From positions 42,834,542-42,898,541 of the forward strand of contig OY365809.1 of the NCBI GenBank assembly GCA_959347315.1: a stretch of 64,000 nt of DNA. The letters run 5' to 3'. Below, in pieces: positions 25,801 through 33,428 of the stretch. Source of the stretch: Bimastos eiseni. Its lineage: Eukaryota; Annelida; Clitellata; Crassiclitellata; Lumbricidae. The notes below the pieces were generated by a model. That model was given only the letters and a program-made list of their open reading frames with translations. It had not been told where the DNA came from and made no database searches. A program made the position numbers and the translations under genes. Positions within the stretch are counted from its first letter, which is position 1, and every line of letters starts with the position of its first letter.

Positions 25801-28800
25801 TCAATTGGTCCCTCTCTCTGGAACGCTAGTCCCAAGCCTGGGTACAGGAGGAGGGCGACGCCAATAATCTCTATTATCACACAGTGTTGTTAAACTGCAG
25901 CTACTACACACTGGGATTGCTTTTGAATGGTCAACCCCAGTAGGGACTGTAGGGCAACTTTATAAATACTTAAACACAATACTACACAACACAATCTAGA
26001 CCTTGCATGTACAACAAGTGCATGCTCTAACTAAATGGCACAGTTGCACTATAGGTCAAAGGTCAATCTGCCTCTTCTTCTCTGGCCTTAAGACTGTTCT
26101 GTTTGACAGAGGCTGAGCTGGGAGAACTTCTGAGTAGCTGGCCTTAAAAGGGTGCTATAGACAACTGCCATAATAAATAATAATAAAAATAATAATAATA
26201 AATAGCAATCTCTAATTCCCTGACGAATCCTGTATACTTTGGGGCACAAATTAAAAATAATAATAATAAACAATAATAATAAAATAAATAATAATAATAA
26301 TAAAAACACAAATTGAGCAAAATTCATCTTACATGTGATGACATTGACGTCCGTCACAGCCTCGATCGACAAATCCGTCGCGAGAACATTCCTCTCCACT
26401 TCCTCCTTGAGCTGCTGTTTCCGCCGTGCCGACCCGCACAGCCTGTACAGCCCCACGTGGTCGAGCCCGCGTCTCTCCACCTCTTCCACGCAGCGGATCA
26501 CGACGATCGGAACCCCACGCCCGGATCCCTCCCGCAGAACCAGGGTCTTGAGGTCGACCCCGAAAACCCCGTTACGGCGGATCGACGGCCTGCGGATCAG
26601 CGCCACGGTCGACTCAGTGAAGTTGAGTTCCACGTAGAGGGTCCCCTTTGGCTCGAGCTTCATCGCGAGTCTCTGGTACTTAGCCTGGCGTAGAACGGAG
26701 ACGAGAGACAGTACGCCGGTGAAGCAGAGGGTGTGGCGCGTGTGTGGGTCCCAGCTGTAGACTAGGAATGCAAGACGTTTCGCGTCCTCTATGTCGATCT
26801 CAAACTCTTCGTCCCAGTCGAAGTTTATCGCGCCCGTCCGAATCATCGTCCTTGCCTTGTTAGTTGAGTCGACCTCCACAACGCAGTAGAGGTCGCGAAG
26901 TGCGGTCCGCGAAGAACGAAGCCCGTGCCCGCAGAAGATCCGCACGAAGAGGAGCCCGCCAAGGCCCGGGGCGCCGTCGTCCGTGCAGTCACCCGGCGGG
27001 CAAGCGCGGAACGTTTCCGTGTGGATCTTCAGAGGCATCCTCGCCAGCTGCATGCCCTTCGACCTCTGGGTCTCTGACGCGCTCAGTGACAGCGATGACA
27101 TTAGTGCACTCGATGGAGCACTCTTCGCCATTCCCTGCTGTGCTCGGCTCAGGGTCATGGTTGACAGCGGAGCGTATGAGGGCACGACAGCGTCCTTGAC
27201 CCGACGTTGAAGGTCGGGGGTGTAGACAACATCCTTGGATCTCCTCCCGTCGGAGAATGGGTAGACTGTCCCCGGATCGTCCATCTGGTAGGTTTTGTAG
27301 TCGAGGAGCGAATCCGTGCTCATCTTTCGAGTGAGGCGATGGTTGGGGAGTGCGAGGGCCCGCGAGGGACTCGTCGTGCTCACGGGGGGTGACCGGTGGC
27401 TGAGCCAGGCCGTGTATTCATCAGATGACAGCGATGAACCAATTGGTATCTTACATGCGCTGGTCCCCTTTCGCGCTGGTGCCACTTCGGTGTAGTAGCC
27501 GGCATGAACATCAGAGTACGAGTCTTTAAAGAAAGTAGAACAAAGCTTTGATAAACTCGTAATTTTAATTTTCAAAAGGCAGATAAGAAGAACTTTAAGC
27601 TAAGCTAGAAATTAACATAACAGAAAAATAATCATTAAAAATCATAACTGTAATTTTGAGAATTCATAACCGGTAAAGAAGCTTAATTAGTTAATAACTA
27701 AATAGTTAGGACTAATTTGTTAATTAACACAACTTCATGTCTTGACTCAGGTTAATTTGGATCAAATAAATTTGGATGTCACTTTCAAATGGATAAAATC
27801 ATTTTTAGCTCAAATCGTTTTGACTCAGATCCTTTGGCACATGCCATTTTTGATGTCACTTTAAATCTGACCAAATCATTCTGGCTTCGATCATTTTGGC
27901 TTCGATCATTTCGGATGTCAGTTTAGATCGGATAATTCATATAATAGATAGATCAAATAATTTTGGCTTAGATCATTTTGAAAGTAATGTTGAATGAGAT
28001 CATATAGGATGTCTTTTGGATCAGATCAATTTGATCTCTATGTTCATGATCAGGTTCCGTCGATCAGTCGATACTGCTATTTATCTCAAATCTGATACAG
28101 TTCAATATGAATGAGATGGCAGAGTACCATCTAACATTGCCTCAGCAACATCAGATCAAGACATAAAACTCCACGGACCGATTCAGACCTTGTGAGGCCC
28201 ATTGATCCCATTCCTTGTCTAGGAAAAACTCAGCCCATCCTTCGAGATTATGCAGAAAATGTTCATAATGCTCAGTGCAACTTAGTCCATCGAGAGCCTA
28301 AGATATAAAATGAAGATGTGAATGCAACTCAGATAAAATTGCAACAGATAACAAAAGACATCTGTTCCATGTTTAAAACGCAATTTATTACTAGAGAGGG
28401 CATCATAAAATTAAAAAATTAGATATATATATAGATTAGATATATATATTATATATATATATATATACAATTTTCACTACAATATATAAATATGTATTTA
28501 GAAAGTAATAGAAGAAATATAAATATATATATATATATACATATATGCATTAGGGTATAACCGAGTAGATAATTTCCACCGAGTACCGAATCCGAGTATT
28601 TGGATGAACTATTTGCCGGATCCGGGTATGAACCGAATAGTAGTGGCAAATCTGGCAGCGAGTACCATCCGTGGGAAAAGCGTAATTAACCTGCCATGTG
28701 CACAGCCACAGAGAACTATCTATAGCCAATGCAGAGTCTATAGCAATATCATGATACTTCAAATATGTGTACTTAAACATGTGTATCATATACAACAATG

Positions 28801-30543
28801 AAAACATAGATGATTATAAAACAAATAGATGGAACACATAAGATACAACAATATGACATAGGTGAATATGGATATTCTTTTTATGACTTTGTGATATAAA
28901 CTATATATATATTTTAGTATTATTTTTTATGACTTTTCACAGATTTGTTATTCTAAGACTTTTGTGATATATAAACTATCAGTGCTTTGTAATATTTATT
29001 ATTTTTGTAATATTCATTATTTTTTATTTTCTTACTTTGCCATATATTTAGTTAGTATTTTACTTAGCACAATAGTTAAATAAACTGTACCGCAACATCA
29101 ACCCACAGCAAAGTTCAAATTTCCCCTCTAATATACAGAATGGTACTTCAAGATATATCTCTGTAGAGTAAATTCAGCCACACGGTGTATACAAGCATGT
29201 TTACTGTGAACACGCTTATGCATGTGTGTGTGTTCGTGTGTGCAGGTGTGCGTGCTTGCTTGCATGTGCAAATGTGCATACAGCTAAAAATTTCACAGTC
29301 AAAGGAAATTTTAAAAATTTATAAATTTTGTGGAAACCAAAGAAGGCTTGATACCCGCAGGTTTTGGCCGCAACACATGGCCACGATGTGAGAGGTCGGA
29401 CTGTAAGGTCAGCTGATGCTGATAGTCCCTGTACTCGTCTCTTCCCTTGTGAGGTAACGAATAGAAGACCTCGCCTCCTTCCAAACGTCTCGACAGCGCC
29501 TGATCACCAGAGGGCCTCGACGTCATTCTTCCGCCACCACCGCGTGACGATCTATGATAATGCGTCACGATTTCAGAGTCGGAGCTGTACTGCTCGTTCC
29601 CGTTGATGCAATGTGACGGAATTCCTCCATTGTGAGACCTCATGGCTCGGTCCGGGAACCCGTGGCTGCTGTTGAGCGACCCGCACCTGTAGGGATTGCA
29701 CCGAGACATGAGCTGTTCGAAGGGCGTCCTGCACGGATGGTACGTCACGTCCGTGTCCGACGCGTAGTCCAGATGGCGCTGCTGGGGTCTTGGCGAACCG
29801 TAAACGTTCTTGCCCGTTCCGGTACGCGGGACTTTCTCAAACGCCTGCAGGTCGTTTTCCAAACCGGGGTAATTATCATACCCTCTGCTCGATGGATCCC
29901 CGTACATCATTCTACTGGTTCCTTGCTCTAGAAGGGCTTTGCCAGACCTCTGCAGATCGTGCATTCCCTTCGGGAGGAAGAATGGGTCCACCATCTGATC
30001 GCCTCCGGAACTACGAAACCTCCCGTTCCGCATGCCAGTTCCATACATCGCCTGCGACGGTAGTGTCCTGTGGCCATACCTACCACTGTCGACGGCGGTC
30101 AGATCGTCTGGAGATCGGTCCTCGATTGTCATTCCGGAAAACGAGTTGGCAAACCCGCTCTTGAGAACAACAACCGGTTGCTGGTTTCGACCAGAGCCGG
30201 CATCTTGTTCCTGTTGCTCGGCGTTGGAGACAATCGCGTTGAGGGTGTGAGGTTTCTGAAAGCGAACCGTAAGCACGAGACATTTTGCGATCGACATGAG
30301 TATGACGACGTCATCGAGACTCATGTGAGTCACGTCGACGGAATTCACGCTCAGGATCTCGTCGTTGACACGGAGCAGGCCGTTCCTCGCGACCACACTT
30401 CCGCTAGCGATTCGAGAAATGAAGACCCCCGAAGTGTGATCAATCCCGTTGCCCTCGCGGATGTAGAAACCGAGGGTCTGGCCCGGCTGTTTGATGATTT
30501 CCACCGTCTGAATGGACTCGCTTTCAGTCTCTGTTGATTCCAT
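4669..30543 (-). CDS. syd-1: SYD-1/SYDE-type RhoGAP, whole gene (5 exons)
   Basis: Joined from exons 29355-30543, 26333-27523, 16570-16730, 6250-6493 and 4669-4856, read right to left. All four introns have GT donors and AG acceptors, phases agree, and the sum is 2973 bases (990 residues plus stop). Domains in order: PDZ (about residues 10-97), a long Ser/Gly/Arg-rich linker, C2 (about 585-700) and RhoGAP (about 713-915), with a charged tail. The PDZ-C2-RhoGAP order is the known architecture of invertebrate SYD-1, a presynaptic assembly protein acting on Rho-family GTPases; vertebrate SYDE proteins lack the PDZ. The arginine-finger region reads [11 protein letters not shown] and the downstream motifs [12 protein letters not shown] and NKMTTLNLA are present, so GAP activity looks possible. 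Introns of 9.6 and 10.1 kb are packed with repeats. I see no frameshift. Confidence 0.9.
4857..6249. repeat. syd-1 intron 4: CAGA, CA and GGAT microsatellites
   Basis: It contains CAGA tracts (4983-5055, 6113-6170), CA/GAGA mixtures (5080-5290) and a degenerate GGATGGAT tract (5605-5960). The open frames with Ile-His-Pro-Ser repeats on the minus strand come from this tract. Confidence 0.9.
6250..6493 (-). CDS. syd-1: syd-1 exon 4: C-terminal half of RhoGAP
   Basis: It starts [19 protein letters not shown], directly continuing exon 3 in phase 0, and carries [17 protein letters not shown], the conserved Asn-containing RhoGAP motif. A Ser/Ala-rich insert follows, then the final helix [15 protein letters not shown]. 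The donor is A/GTAAGT at 6249-6248 and the acceptor is TAACGCGCAG. Microsatellites of the CAGA/GA type flank it on both sides. Confidence 0.92.
7200..7560. promoter_or_regulatory. GC-rich intronic island with ATTA-type motifs (candidate element)
   Basis: A CpG-rich stretch in an AT-rich intron includes CATTACCGTCATTAGGCG and CCGTTATTAGG. No coding signal fits. It has the composition of the other islands listed. Function is inferred only. Confidence 0.3.
8282..9464 (+). mobile_element. LINE 3' fragment, copy 1 (decayed)
   Basis: Conceptual translation shows the C-terminal part of a non-LTR reverse transcriptase protein: [29 protein letters not shown], then a Cys/His region ([20 protein letters not shown]), [20 protein letters not shown] and [17 protein letters not shown]. 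It is broken by in-frame stops (near 8456, 8768 and 9203) and is 5'-truncated. It ends at an (AAT)n tail. It lies antisense to syd-1. The clade is not assigned. Confidence 0.88.
9462..9500 (+). repeat. (AAT)n 3' tail of LINE copy 1
   Basis: It follows directly on the end of the coding remnant, as a simple-repeat 3' tail of a LINE does. Confidence 0.7.
9518..9995 (+). mobile_element. LINE 3' fragment, copy 2 (decayed)
   Basis: It repeats the same protein region as copy 1: [51 protein letters not shown], then loses frame after about 9870; QVKVKT can still be read near 9980. Same orientation as copy 1, with the (AAT)n tail between them. Confidence 0.82.
10140..10493. other. AT-rich stretch and probable element debris
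   Basis: An open frame on each strand has no recognisable protein family. Text such as GTGCAAAATTTCAGC is typical of dispersed repeats in invertebrates. Function unknown. Confidence 0.3.
10494..10963. mobile_element. MITE with inverted ends, copy 1
   Basis: The left end GGGCCCATCCATATATTACG and the right end, reversed GGGCCATTCACATATTACG, form terminal inverted repeats about 470 bases apart. Inside, GTGGACCCCTCCCC-like text appears near both ends. The left 350 bases match a second copy at 50848-51179 in opposite orientation. No coding capacity. Confidence 0.75.
11631..11830. other. Assembly gap (200 N)
   Basis: Exactly 200 undetermined bases, probably a placeholder length, beside TA-rich sequence. 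Confidence 0.99.
11831..11945 (+). repeat. SINE-like repeat, same family as 41305-41420
   Basis: It shares TATAACGCCACT, CTCACGACTCAACACA, GGAAAGTCTTCA and CTTCCGGAAGGCAGCA-like text with the copy at 41.3 kb and more weakly with 40.0 kb. The left part is cut by the gap. Confidence 0.7.
12195..12374 (+). mobile_element. LINE reverse-transcriptase remnant
   Basis: Two frames together give [13 protein letters not shown] and [20 protein letters not shown], a pattern common at the end of CR1/L2-like reverse transcriptases. Frameshifted, less than 200 bases. Confidence 0.55.
12387..12675 (+). repeat. Dispersed repeat A, copy 1
   Basis: About 290 bases sharing ACATCCGGGACTTTTGCAGGA, AACGACTTAATA, CATTACA, CAGACATCGCC and GATTGGCTGAC with 17863-18145, same orientation. 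No coding frame and no clear ends. Confidence 0.85.
12950..13400. promoter_or_regulatory. GC-rich intronic island (candidate enhancer)
   Basis: CpG-rich sequence followed by a cluster of AT-rich homeodomain-type motifs (CAAATCAATATTGG, TTTAATCGCTAATTACG). No protein reading is convincing on either strand. Candidate only. Confidence 0.3.
13401..14329. other. Unassigned stretch of syd-1 intron 3
   Basis: It contains a C12 run at 13446-13457 and a 179-codon open frame on the minus strand (14338-13799) with no recognisable family. I do not call a gene here. Confidence 0.4.
14330..15125. promoter_or_regulatory. CpG-rich, homeodomain-motif-rich island (candidate enhancer)
   Basis: About 600 bases rich in CpG with repeated TAAT/ATTA cores (GCAGTTAATTATC, CGGTAATTGG, GCCAATTAAACGG, CAAATTAATCG), followed by AT-richer sequence with CATCAATTAGCAAATTAG. 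Such alternation is typical of intronic developmental enhancers. Frames in it lack codon structure. Function is inferred. Confidence 0.4.
15172..15333. repeat. (TA)n/(CA)n microsatellite
   Basis: Mixed TATATA and TACACA tract ending in a pure CA run. Confidence 0.95.
15951..16030 (+). repeat. SINE-like repeat family B, copy 2
   Basis: Shares CCTCCT..ATCCAGG....ACTGGCACTG and GGAGTTCTG with copies at 3451-3520 (plus), 20339-20395 (plus), 25813-25860 (minus) and 53733-53775 (plus, partial). Confidence 0.65.
16037..16376. mobile_element. Inverted-end element with 35-bp tandem core, copy 1
   Basis: The ends carry inverted copies of CCCCGGACG(A/T)TT(C/T)ATCACCAA (left near 16049-16070, right near 16327-16345), each with a second nearby GGACG-type copy. 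The centre is about 4.5 units of a 35-bp repeat with consensus GCTGGATTGATGAAAAGAAT. Inverted ends plus a core minisatellite recall pearl/Helentron-type elements of marine invertebrates. No protein is encoded. Confidence 0.65.
16570..16730 (-). CDS. syd-1: syd-1 exon 3: central RhoGAP segment
   Basis: This short exon of 161 bases lies between the two largest introns. It encodes [21 protein letters not shown] to ECLPRVNQ, the conserved middle of RhoGAP domains including the Lys and Arg of the [12 protein letters not shown] motif. The acceptor is TTATCAG and the donor CAG/GTGAGC. A (TA)n/(GA)n/(CAGA)n microsatellite abuts the acceptor side. Confidence 0.92.
17863..18145 (+). repeat. Dispersed repeat A, copy 2
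   Basis: Same orientation as 12387-12675, diverged by scattered substitutions and small indels. The two copies flank syd-1 exon 3. Confidence 0.85.
19868..20300. repeat. Higher-order minisatellite, period about 157 bp
   Basis: Basic text is TTGGTTGGTTAGTTAATGTC. A longer block (19914-20033) recurs at 20071-20187 with the same order of variants, including GCTTACCATCCTATGGCTTG, which shows block duplication. Confidence 0.85.
20690..21130. other. GC-richer intronic stretch, function unknown
   Basis: A region of balanced composition with a 109-codon minus-strand frame (21025-20696) of no known family. It may be regulatory or an old element. Confidence 0.3.
22017..22310 (+). repeat. 12-bp minisatellite GGTCGTTCTAAG
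   Basis: About 25 degenerate units. The Arg-Ser-Lys-Gly readings on both strands are a by-product of the unit length. Confidence 0.92.
22440..23190. repeat. GGAT/GGGA purine-rich tract
   Basis: Degenerate GGATGGATGGAA grading into GAAGGAGGGAAG. Its open frames (Pro/Ser/Phe-rich on the minus strand) are spurious. Confidence 0.9.
23921..24093. mobile_element. hAT-type MITE, copy 1
   Basis: Ends TAGGGCCGTACC and (reversed) CAGGACCCTACC, flanked by 8-base direct repeats AATAAACT (23913-23920) and AATAAACC (24094-24101). It matches the element at 62158-62332 along its whole length of about 173 bases. An 8-bp target duplication and YAGGG ends are known for hAT elements. Confidence 0.85.
25264..25345. 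repeat. 14-bp tandem repeat (ACCTACATTAAATT)
   Basis: About six alternating copies ending CTAAATA or ATTAAAT. Confidence 0.85.
26333..27523 (-). CDS. syd-1: syd-1 exon 2: linker, C2 domain, start of RhoGAP
   Basis: The acceptor TTTCTTTAAAG joins phase 1 to the previous exon. The C2 domain starts at [14 protein letters not shown] and ends near YVELNFTE. Its loop reads [11 protein letters not shown] where calcium-binding C2 domains usually have SDPY, so calcium binding is doubtful. The RhoGAP domain begins at [10 protein letters not shown] and includes the arginine finger in GLYRL. The exon ends DVNVIT plus one base at a GTAAGA donor. Reading past the donor gives a hydrophobic run from an (AAT)n microsatellite, which is intron. 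Confidence 0.9.
27524..29354. other. syd-1 intron 1
   Basis: A degenerate tract of TCAGATCATTTTGG-like units (27760-28040), TA-rich microsatellites (28421-28545) and a short GTGTGTG run (29224-29250). No exon seen. Confidence 0.75.
29355..30543 (-). CDS. syd-1: syd-1 exon 1: start codon, PDZ domain and linker
   Basis: The start ATG at 30543 is preceded in frame by a TGA 18 bases upstream, which supports it as the start unless a splice acceptor (bases reading ACACAG just before it) adds an upstream exon. Residues 10-97 form a PDZ domain: the ligand-binding loop reads TLGFYI, followed by GVFISRI and [11 protein letters not shown]. The rest (about 300 residues) is Ser/Arg/Gly-rich and probably disordered. 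The exon ends GCG G at a GTATCA donor, phase 1. Confidence 0.88.
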
Positions 30544-33258
30544 GTCTGTGTTTTCAGAATGTCACCGCCATGTATGTGTGGTGAATAAAATCATAAAATG
30601 TACACCTCCTGAGATATCAATATGGAAGTCTGCAGGGGCTAATGGCTCAACAAATGTTAAAACCAGCTACCAACCATTGTTACCAACTTACCACAAGTAT
30701 GTTGTCTTCTAAATAACTAAATTCTAACCCTTGTTGTCATAACGAATGTTTCAAAACTGCAACTCTTGTTATCGCAGCAAGACAATTAATTTTCCGAAAC
30801 AAAATCTATTTTTGCGACTACGCCACTGCAGCCATAAAGTATTCTTAATCCAGTTGCTAGAAGTCCTGCTACTGCAGATTTCCTGATTAAATACCTTTAA
30901 AATTACCAGATTCTTGTTTAAACTAAAAATCTGTAATCCATAAATCACACTGCCTATCTTTATCGACGTGCATTTATTTAGAGCCTCACGCCGTCGAACA
31001 CAACTGCTCAAGCATATCCCAAGATGTGTATAAAACTCTACTTAATCCAGTTCACGTACACATCAAATATCTCCGGGAATTATGATGCAAGTAAAACCTT
31101 TGTCGATCGTAACGACGGAATTCCTGGAAGAGTAAATTCCCTGCGAAAGACGCTTGAACGATTTCCGGCCGCAACGATCGAAGGACCCCATTTCGCGTCG
31201 ACCGCTTAAACGAAATTTATACGCGGTGTTCCGGCGACGTTCGGGGCAACGGTCCGCAAGAGCCGATCCCCGATTAGATAAACGACAGTGTCTCCATCTA
31301 TTAAGCGCAGACTCTGCAGCCAGCGACAACGGGCATCATACGGCTGATTCCACCGTCGTATGCAGCATCAATCGCAGATTCGCCATCGTCGACTGTCAGC
31401 GCAGACGACATCGAACGACTAAGGGCCAGCCACGCAGACAGGCGGTCAAACGGCCACGCGAGCACTTTTACACAGCCCATGGCGGTCATGAATGCGAGGG
31501 TAGCTCAGGTAGGTAGACGTTGCGCGTTCGACAGTAACGCCATGCACCAGACGGAATGGCCTGGAGGGCAGGGTAGCAGAGTTCTAGGTACAATGTTGAA
31601 TATTAACGAGTATATAATTATATATAAATATTCATGAGTTCTTAGGGTAGGCCCCTACAAGTCTAAGCGTCACTACGCATCTAGGTCTTCGTCTCCCAGC
31701 AAGAACTGCGGCTGTGATGCATCTGCTGCCCCTGCGAGTTAAGGAGCTCATGAATTATTAATCACAAGCAATAAATTATCATAACACAGACCGCATTGAA
31801 CGCAGAGCTCTGGGCTCGGGGGCAAGAGGTTTTAACGATCGAGGACCTGTGTTCTTTTGGAACGTCTTTTAAACGGTTATCGAAATCAATACTCTGGTTA
31901 GCAAAGTTGTTACATTCACCCACAGTTAAAGAGTGGCCAAAGCTCATAATATAGCCTACTTCAGCTCATTATACTAAAATCATGATTGTCTGCTTGTCTG
32001 ACCCATCAAATCTGTGCCAACCATTCTGTCCACTGATTTATTTGGACTAAGCGCCAGTAAAACTGGCTTCCGTGACTTCGTCCTTAGACGCTATAAATTA
32101 CAAGTGCCATACCAACTCAAGATCGCAATTAGAGTCATGGCACTCGTTTCGCTCTGGAGCCAGGTCAAACATTATGGACATACCATAATTGTCTGCGAAT
32201 GCGTTTGTGTTAACAACCTCAGCGCTCGCGAATAAGCTAGTTCCCTCTGCCTGAGTAACGCCGTAAAGGTACGGAGCTTACGGTTACGAGCATGAATGTT
32301 CTAAAATTGAAGGCGGAGATGACAAGTCAGAGAATGCATAGAAAATTAGAAATGCGCCTCAAAATGAATGATGGCTCATATTACCGGCCATCGAACTAGT
32401 CCGTAAGATATTGAAGAAACCAAACAAATCCAGGCGTTGCTCTTTGGACGTGTTGTCATATGTTTAAAATGGACTAAACATTTTGGTTTCGTTGAATTTA
32501 GGCTTTGTTTTATGCTATGGTCTTTGTTAAACAATCTTATAAAATCCAGTTTATTACTGTCTATATATACCAAGTTAGTTGGAATACTTAATCACAGAAT
32601 GACACACGAAAGCGGTCCATATTCCTTCAAGGTTTGTAAACTCGTGATCATTAAGTTTTTCGATGTTATCCGAAACTTACATAATGCAACGTTAAGTAGT
32701 TAGTGTATAACTTCTTTGAGCTTAGCTTTTAATTGAGTGGGATTGGACTGGCCCTCCTATATCGGGTGCGTAGCGAATCGCCGAAACCCGAATCCCCCAA
32801 ACTGATTTCCGCCGTATCCCCGAAAACGAATCTGGATAAATGAACAAGATTTTGCTTAAATGAAAGCTGGATGGATTAAAAGAATTCACGCAGAAGCTGG
32901 ATTGATGAGTGAATTGCATTATTTTGAGACAGCTTAACGTTCCTAATAGTACATTGCTGTTTTCGAGGAATCGGGCGTTTTGGCCTTTCAGCGTTTTCGG
33001 GGATTCGGGTTTCGATGATTCGGGTTGATCCCCCTATATCAAGGCTAAAAAATATGAAGTTGCAAACACATCATCCCCACGACTGCATCTGTGGTATAGC
33101 ATAATTGGATTGTTGTAATACTATAATTAGATGCATATTTTTAGATGTTAAATACTTATTGCTGATCAATCATCGCATTGCAAGGCGGTCTTGTCATTTT
33201 ATAGGATCTTAAGGTAGTATTTATATTCAGTGATAAATGTCCTGTTTGCTTTCTTAAA
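30544..33258. promoter_or_regulatory. Divergent upstream region of syd-1 and the SECISBP2-like gene
   Basis: It holds the presumed promoters and 5' UTR exons of both genes. The part at 31060-31530 is CpG-rich with motifs such as GATTAGATAAACG and CTATTAAGCGC, the best candidate for promoter or enhancer. The right part contains an inverted-end element (32757-33035). No other open frame is convincing. Confidence 0.45.
32757..33035. mobile_element. Inverted-end element with related core, copy 2
   Basis: Left CGAATCGCCGAAACCCGAAT and right (reversed) CGAATCATCGAAACCCGAAT form inverted ends. The centre carries the same TTAAATGAAAGCTGGAT / GCTGGATTGATGA core as the element at 16.0 kb, though the ends differ in sequence. 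Confidence 0.6.
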
Positions 33259-33428
33259 ATGCAGGTTGTCGATCAACCGGCTATGTCCCAGCTGTCGGTT
33301 GAAGCAGCTTGCTTCATTCCGACCAATTTTGAACTCTCTGTTGCCTCAACTGCTGATGAAGTTCCATCTTACTTTGATGGTTTCGTTTGGCAAGAGACCG
33401 AATTGAAAAACGAGAATCCTTACTTGAG
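33259..33428 (+). CDS. SECISBP2L: SECISBP2-like exon 1 (N-terminus)
   Basis: It encodes MSQLSVEAACFIPTNFE, which resembles the N-terminal motif (KLSAxVxPFIP) of SECISBP2L. The ATG at 33259 or 33283 can start the protein. Bases before 33262 read like an acceptor (TTTCTTAAAATGCAG), so an upstream 5' UTR exon is possible and the second ATG may be the real start. The donor AG/GTTTGG is weak but gives the correct phase 2. Confidence 0.65.

Larger units (their letters stand above)
16731..26332. other. syd-1 intron 2, overview
   Basis: A 9.6-kb intron with TA/GA/CAGA repeats (16760-16860), repeat A copy 2 (17863-18145), GTAGGTAAGT-type repeats (18190-18300), a higher-order minisatellite (19868-20300), a 12-bp minisatellite (22017-22310), purine-rich GGAT/GGGA tracts (22440-23180), AATGACT-rich sequence (23400-24300), a hAT-type MITE (23921-24093), a 14-bp tandem (25264-25345) and (AAT)n (26166-26310). 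No exon was recognised within it. Confidence 0.8.

Noticed and set aside
26313..27392. Plus-strand frames of 60-126 codons
   Set aside because: They are shadows of syd-1 exon 2 in the opposite strand.
29364..30537. Plus-strand frames of up to 155 codons
   Set aside because: Shadows of syd-1 exon 1, which has a PDZ domain on the minus strand.
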